From Acidobacteriota bacterium (GTDB lineage: Bacteria; Acidobacteriota; Blastocatellia; Pyrinomonadales; Pyrinomonadaceae), in assembly GCA_020853255.1 (NCBI GenBank), contig JADYZI010000225.1, forward strand, positions 1-10,197: a stretch of DNA of 10,197 nucleotides, read 5' to 3'. A program made the translations under genes and the position numbers. Shown piece after piece: positions 6,911-10,197 of this stretch. The first letter of the stretch is position 1. Each line of letters starts with the position of its first letter. Below the pieces are notes generated by a model that did no database searches, was not told the origin of the DNA, and saw nothing but the letters and a program-made list of their open reading frames with translations.

Positions 6911-8437
6911 CTATCTCTGGCTAAGGCGTTTTTCGATTCCGGCACGCATTGCGTCAATGGGTGCTTGTTGGCCGGTCCATATCTCGAACTGTTTCGCCCC
7001 TTGTTCGATGATCATTTCCAGGCCGTTGACTGCCGGTACACCTGCGGCTTGTGCTTCACGGATCAACGTCGTCTCAGGCGGGTTGTAAACAAGGTCGTAC
7101 ACCAGTTTTATACCAGCGAGCTCCGGTTCCGAAAGTACACAGTATTCTGCATTTGACCCAGCGGTCCCAAGGGGTGTTGCATTGACGACAATGTCAAAAT
7201 CGTCAGCCATCCTGCGTTCGCCGACACGGCCCTCGAACGGAATATCAAACTCATTTGCCAACGCTGTCCCACGTTCCTCATTTCGGGCAAAGAGGCTCAC
7301 CGCCGCGCCTGCATCCAGTAGGGCGGCAATGCACGCTCGGGCCGCGCCGCCTGCTCCGAAGATGGCCACACGAGCCCCGCTCAGTTCGCCATATTTATCT
7401 TTCAGGGTGGAGATAAAACCGTGTGCATCTGTGTTATAGCCGTAAAGCTTGCCGTCTTCGATCTTTACGGTGTTAACAGCACCGATCCTGGCGGCGGCTT
7501 CGTCCACTTCATCGAGGTACTGCATGATCGCCTGCTTATGAGGATTTGTAACCGAAAAGCCGTGAAAATTCAATTCTACCTCGCGGCTCGCGGGGAGGAC
7601 CATGCGCTTCATAAAACTATCAAGGTCGTTGGTTTGCAGGGGAACAAATACGGCGTTGAGGCCGCTCGCCGTGAATGCCGGGTTGTGCATCCACGGCGAT
7701 GCAGAGTAACTGGTATTGCCCGCGATTATTCCATAAACAGTGGTCTCACGATCAAGTTCGCGGACCCTGAAAACGTCGATCAGGTCTTCGGCAGTCAGTT
7801 GGCCCGGAGCCGTTTCGCCGCCCGCTTCAAGGGCTGCGTATGTCATGAAAGCCCCATGGGCCGGGCCGAGTATCCTTGTCCATTTTCCTGCCTCGCCCAT
7901 TGCCAATGCTGTCAGCCGCCGCCCATCCTCTCCCGCGCGGACCAATAGTTTCCATATGTCAATAGCATCCTCGGCATTTTCCGCCGAAACGACGATCTTC
8001 CCGACCTCTTCATCCGAAACTACCGTCTCATACGCCTTATCAAGATTGGCTATTTCGCCCTCAAGATAATGCCGCGAGCGGACAACGAAGCATTGATCGA
8101 CCCAGAACATAAGATCTTTGCTCGGTATAAGATCATGCTCGTGATCGATCCAGATCGACCCATGATCGATCTTGCGGTGCAGCGCATACTCCATCCAGAA
8201 TCCGATCCTGCTCGTCAGATCCTTGGTCGAATGGCCGCCTTGTTCCTTTGGCCGCATGGTAAGCAGAATTTGCTTGTCCGAGGCAAGCTGCTCGAATGCG
8301 ATGCGGACATTTTCCGGATCGAGCCCGTCGAATCGTAATTCGACAACGTCCGCCACCGATTCAGCCCGACGCAGCAGCCCGATCAGCCCTTCGGCGTCCG
8401 CTGAAAAAACAGATACACAGATTTTTGCGTTATTCAT
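6911..8437 (-). CDS. aroDE: Bifunctional 3-dehydroquinate dehydratase (type I) / shikimate dehydrogenase
   Basis: 508-residue fusion catalysing the third and fourth steps of the shikimate pathway: 3-dehydroquinate to 3-dehydroshikimate, then NADPH-dependent reduction to shikimate. The AroD half (about 1-225) shows ELRFD (33-37), SRH with catalytic His123, the Schiff-base Lys147 in the GKIVV motif, MGEAGKWTR and APGQ (210-213). The AroE half (from about 232) shows the shikimate-binding SASP (245-248), SVTNPHK with catalytic Lys301, AVNTV, NTDAHG with Asp337, the GAGGAA nucleotide loop (361-366), NATPLG (419-424) and the NGLEMIIEQG end. All key residues are present, so both activities are expected. 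The canonical histidine before SxSP is Tyr244 here. Such fusions are known in plants and Chlamydiae. The start overlaps the end of the upstream TspO-like gene by 8 bp. Confidence 0.95.
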   Translation of the reverse strand: MNNAKICVSVFSADAEGLIGLLRRAESVADVVELRFDGLDPENVRIAFEQLASDKQILLTMRPKEQGGHSTKDLTSRIGFWMEYALHRKIDHGSIWIDHEHDLIPSKDLMFWVDQCFVVRSRHYLEGEIANLDKAYETVVSDEEVGKIVVSAENAEDAIDIWKLLVRAGEDGRRLTALAMGEAGKWTRILGPAHGAFMTYAALEAGGETAPGQLTAEDLIDVFRVRELDRETTVYGIIAGNTSYSASPWMHNPAFTASGLNAVFVPLQTNDLDSFMKRMVLPASREVELNFHGFSVTNPHKQAIMQYLDEVDEAAARIGAVNTVKIEDGKLYGYNTDAHGFISTLKDKYGELSGARVAIFGAGGAARACIAALLDAGAAVSLFARNEERGTALANEFDIPFEGRVGERRMADDFDIVVNATPLGTAGSNAEYCVLSEPELAGIKLVYDLVYNPPETTLIREAQAAGVPAVNGLEMIIEQGAKQFEIWTGQQAPIDAMRAGIEKRLSQR

Positions 8438-9191
8438 CTAATGAACTCTTGAGATTTAGCACAAAACTTGTTGCGGCTATCAGGCATGCAATGACACCGA
8501 CGGCCGCCGCCGCCACGACGAGAGTATTTCCGCTCTGCTTGACCGCGATCGCTGTGAGTGCCCATGCAATGGCCAGCGGAGCAAAATAATTGACCAGCCA
8601 AACCCGAACGAACACGCCAAACGCCGCGCCTATCAGCACCAAAGCTGCTCCAAGCACAGGCCGCGCATAACCAGGATCGGCCTTAATATAAACCAAAAAG
8701 ACAGCGAAATTGATCAGGGCCGCCGCCGAAACCCAACCTAGATATAACCCGTATGTACCCCGTACCAAAAATGATTCAAGGCCGGATCTCGCTTCCGGCA
8801 GCTTCGAATTGATCAAAAACAGGATCGCGGTCAAAGCGACCAGGATAACGAGGCAGATCGCGATCTGTTCGCCCGCCCAAAAGAATATCCACGCACAATT
8901 GAGGGCCGAGGCAAAAATGTAAAGAGAACGAATCGGGCGAAAGCGTTCGATCTGGCCGGGGAGAAGCTGATAGATGCTGAAAATGATCAGCCCTGCGTAG
9001 ATCAAAGTCCAGATAGTAAATGCATATGCGGAAGGTGTGATCACCGACGGAAATTTGTCAGAAATAAACTCCGGCGTGACGCCGCCAACGTGTCCATTGG
9101 CCGCCAGCCAATTGAAGCCAACCGTTCCCACCGTGGCCGCAAGTACGAGGTATGCTCTAATTCGGTCTGTCGTCGAAACCGTTTGGGTCAT
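8430..9191 (-). CDS. TspO-like (tryptophan-rich sensory protein) membrane protein
   Basis: 253-residue polytopic membrane protein, longer than classical TspO (about 150-160 residues, five helices). About seven or eight hydrophobic segments are visible, at roughly 12-33, 55-76, 89-106, 109-128, 142-169, 177-200, 203-217 and 223-246. ITPSAYAFTIWTLIYAGL (51-68) and LNCAWIFFWAG (97-107) resemble the TspO signatures PPxWxFxxVWxxLY and LNxxWxxxFF. Conserved tryptophans lie at 61, 101, 105 and 153. TspO proteins bind porphyrins and related ligands; the role of this long subgroup is unclear. Start 9191 is preferred because AGAGGA lies about 12 bp upstream and the promoter at 9246-9275 overlaps the longer in-frame ATG at 9275. 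It is the first gene of the operon. Confidence 0.8.
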   Translation of the reverse strand: MTQTVSTTDRIRAYLVLAATVGTVGFNWLAANGHVGGVTPEFISDKFPSVITPSAYAFTIWTLIYAGLIIFSIYQLLPGQIERFRPIRSLYIFASALNCAWIFFWAGEQIAICLVILVALTAILFLINSKLPEARSGLESFLVRGTYGLYLGWVSAAALINFAVFLVYIKADPGYARPVLGAALVLIGAAFGVFVRVWLVNYFAPLAIAWALTAIAVKQSGNTLVVAAAAVGVIACLIAATSFVLNLKSSLDE

Positions 9192-9245
9192 GGATCGTTC
9201 TTTTCCTCTTTGCTTTGCTCTGGCAAACAATCGGTGTAAGGTTGC

Positions 9246-9275
9246 ATTGTAGTTAATCGGCCAGATAACAGTCAA
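9246..9275 (-). promoter_or_regulatory. Near-consensus sigma70-type promoter of the TspO-like/aroDE/zinc-ribbon operon
   Basis: On the minus strand TTGACT (9270-9275; 5/6) is followed after 18 bp by TACAAT (9246-9251; 5/6). Transcription would begin near 9239, leaving a leader of about 48 nt. The upstream ATG at 9275 cannot be used from this promoter, which supports the start at 9191. Confidence 0.65.
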
Positions 9276-9539
9276 AATCGGCTGTCTACCCCGAGCAGCC
9301 TGAAACAGTCGCGAAATTCACTATTTCGTATGAGAATGAACGAAAACGTAAAGTTTTGTAAACGCCGGCTGGCCAGGTGCAACTAGATTCCAACGGAACT
9401 ACGTGCTTTTTCGTCATATGACTGGTTTGAGCGATATCGGCCCGTTATGGCATTGGTATTGCAAGCCGCTACAGTGACGCACTTTCCCTCTTCCCCGGAG
9501 CGTTAGTAGTTGAGTACGGAATAGGGAGAAAAGGTAGAA
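9276..9539. other. Divergent intergenic region
   Basis: This stretch lies between the promoter of the leftward operon and the small rightward gene. It holds a 6-bp inverted repeat, CGAAAT (9312-9317) and ATTTCG (9323-9328), about 40 bp upstream of the leftward -35 element, where an activator or repressor could bind. The only rightward promoter candidate I see is weak: ATGGCA, 17 bp, TACAGT, just before 9480. No ORF or RNA gene was recognised. Confidence 0.4.
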
Positions 9540-9776
9540 ATGAAGATATTCAAGCAGTTGCTACTGGGATCGGTCATGGTGATTGGCCTTGCGTTTACGG
9601 CCTTTGCCCAGAAGGACGATCAAAAAAGGCCGCGGCCCCCGAAGGAACCGCCTCCGAAAGTGGAACCGGCGCCTGAAAAGCCGCCGCCGCGAAACCCGCG
9701 CGACGACCAGAAGCCTAAAAAACCTGATGGTGCCATAAGTTGGCTGGTTGCCAACAAGAATGATGTTTTGGCGTGA
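9540..9776 (+). CDS. Small exported proline-rich protein, hypothetical
   Basis: 78-residue protein with a clear signal peptide: KxFK basic start, hydrophobic core LLLGSVMVIGLAF, and probable cleavage after AFA at residue 23. The mature part of about 55 residues is highly charged and proline-rich (PRPPKEPPPK, PEKPPPRNPRDDQKPKKP) and ends in a short hydrophobic tail. It is probably unstructured and periplasmic or wall-associated. Similar short Lys/Pro-rich secreted proteins occur in Blastocatellia, but I know of no assigned function. Purine-rich AGGGAGA and AAGG (9523-9534) precede the ATG, and an intrinsic terminator follows 35 bp after the stop, so it is a complete single-gene unit. The signal peptide, ribosome-binding site and terminator together argue that it is real despite its size. 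Confidence 0.75.
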   Translation: MKIFKQLLLGSVMVIGLAFTAFAQKDDQKRPRPPKEPPPKVEPAPEKPPPRNPRDDQKPKKPDGAISWLVANKNDVLA

Positions 9777-9810
9777 ATCCGGTAACCCGTGATGAACTCC
9801 ATGAAACCGC

Positions 9811-9840
9811 AAAAGCAGTCCTGATCGGGCTGCTTTTTCA
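9811..9840 (+). terminator. Intrinsic terminator of the small exported protein gene
   Basis: AAAAGCAGTCC (9811-9821) pairs with GGGCTGCTTTT (9827-9837), with one G-T wobble and a 5-base loop, giving 11 pairs followed by a T-run. The A-tract on the left arm means it could also work in the leftward direction. Confidence 0.85.
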
Positions 9841-10176
9841 TTGATTTGATCGGGATCCAGGCGCGGGCCCGATTTGGATATCGGAAATTCTTGCTAAACC
9901 CTTGATCTTGCTTGTATTTGAAGGCGAATGGGACTACATTTAGTCAGTTTTTTCGATTTAGGCCTAACTAAAGTGCCGTCTTGTATGGCGGCATACACTC
10001 TTTTTTGGAGATTTTAGTTAGAGTATCGTGCAAATTGCCACAATCGGCGGCTGAAATCAGTTGCTGAAGTATGCGTTCCGTTAACGCTTTATTATGCGGA
10101 ATGCGTTTTCTGGGAGATATCGGCGGCTATTCGAGTTGTTGCTGCCTCCCGCAAAAGACAAAGGACTCGAAAGACA
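9841..10176 (+). other. Structured non-coding stretch, candidate leader RNA or small RNA
   Basis: No convincing gene lies here, but the region is rich in secondary structure. CTAACTAAA (9964-9972) is an exact 9-bp inverted repeat with TTTAGTTAG (10013-10021). It encloses a 7-bp hairpin, TGCCGTC (9974-9980) with GGCGGCA (9987-9993, one wobble), followed by a T-run at 10001-10006. A second hairpin pairs 10071-10080 with 10097-10106 (10 pairs, two wobbles) and leads into TTTTC. ATCGGCGGCT occurs twice (10043-10052 and 10119-10128), each followed by an AGTTG...GCTG segment. A possible promoter, TTGTAT (9912-9917), 17 bp, TACATT (9935-9940), is weak. The region could be a regulated 5' leader of the right-edge gene or an independent small RNA. 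It matches no riboswitch I recognise. Confidence 0.35.
10071..10109 (+). terminator. Terminator-like hairpin upstream of the right-edge gene
   Basis: ATGCGTTCCG (10071-10080) pairs with CGGAATGCGT (10097-10106) through a 16-base loop and is followed by a short T-run. The T-run is short and the loop large, so termination may be weak or conditional. Its position about 85 bp before the start codon would suit an attenuator. Confidence 0.35.
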
Positions 10177-10191
10177 ATGGAGGATTCGAAG

Positions 10192-10197
10192 ATGGAC
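10192..10197 (+). CDS. Start of a rightward gene (cut by window edge)
   Basis: GGAGG (10179-10183) lies 8 bp before ATG 10192, an optimal ribosome-binding arrangement; only Met-Asp is inside the window. An in-frame ATG at 10177 overlaps this Shine-Dalgarno sequence and is a less likely start. The product cannot be inferred. Confidence 0.5.

Noticed and set aside
6907..6957. 17-residue N-terminal extension of the zinc-ribbon protein from ATG 6957.
   Set aside because: It would overlap the end of aroDE by 47 bp, and the extension lacks ribbon features.
7421..7948. 175-codon rightward ORF.
   Set aside because: It is antisense to aroDE, which has all catalytic motifs; the ORF has no recognisable domain.
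9849..9873. ATCGGG...CCCGAT inverted repeat after the terminator, considered as a second terminator.
   Set aside because: The arms are six bases with a 13-base gap and no T-run follows.

Overview
The window looks like chromosomal DNA from an Acidobacteriota bacterium, most likely class Blastocatellia (Pyrinomonadaceae-like). This rests on moderate GC, a secreted protein of the Acidobacteria-expanded 'VWFA-related' family beside a PknB-type membrane kinase, a fused AroD-AroE enzyme, and short proline/lysine-rich secreted proteins. It is an inference from gene content, not from a marker-gene comparison. No mobile element, CRISPR array, rRNA or tRNA was recognised.

Left part (1-4904): the N-terminal third of recA runs leftward off the edge from a good sigma70-type promoter. 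A 424-bp divergent intergenic region follows, then a rightward pair: a Ser/Thr kinase with a long Thr-rich insert in its activation segment and a C-terminal multi-pass membrane domain, and 3 bp later an exported VWA protein. The pair is probably co-transcribed, linking an intracellular phosphorylation signal to an exported protein.

Middle (4949-6234): a leftward single gene encodes a protein with an unrecognised N-terminal region and a C-terminal plant-type 2Fe-2S ferredoxin domain. Its promoter is near consensus, and a 21-bp near-perfect palindrome covers the -10 element, which suggests repressor control. The gap upstream also holds a long-arm inverted repeat and a GCAAAG-type intergenic repeat.

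Right-middle (6235-9275): a leftward three-gene operon encodes a TspO-like membrane protein, the fused 3-dehydroquinate dehydratase/shikimate dehydrogenase, and a multi-zinc-ribbon protein. The first two overlap by 8 bp and the last two are 4 bp apart. A near-consensus promoter lies before the TspO-like gene and fixes its start.

Right edge (9276-10197): a small exported proline-rich protein ends in a clear intrinsic terminator. A roughly 350-bp non-coding stretch follows, with nested inverted repeats, a terminator-like hairpin and an imperfect direct repeat. It leads to the first codons of a rightward gene with a strong Shine-Dalgarno sequence. This stretch is the best candidate for an undescribed structured leader RNA or small RNA.

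The most unusual items are the kinase activation-loop insert, the 2Fe-2S protein with its palindromic promoter, and the structured region before the right-edge gene. None amounts to a clearly new multi-gene system on sequence alone.
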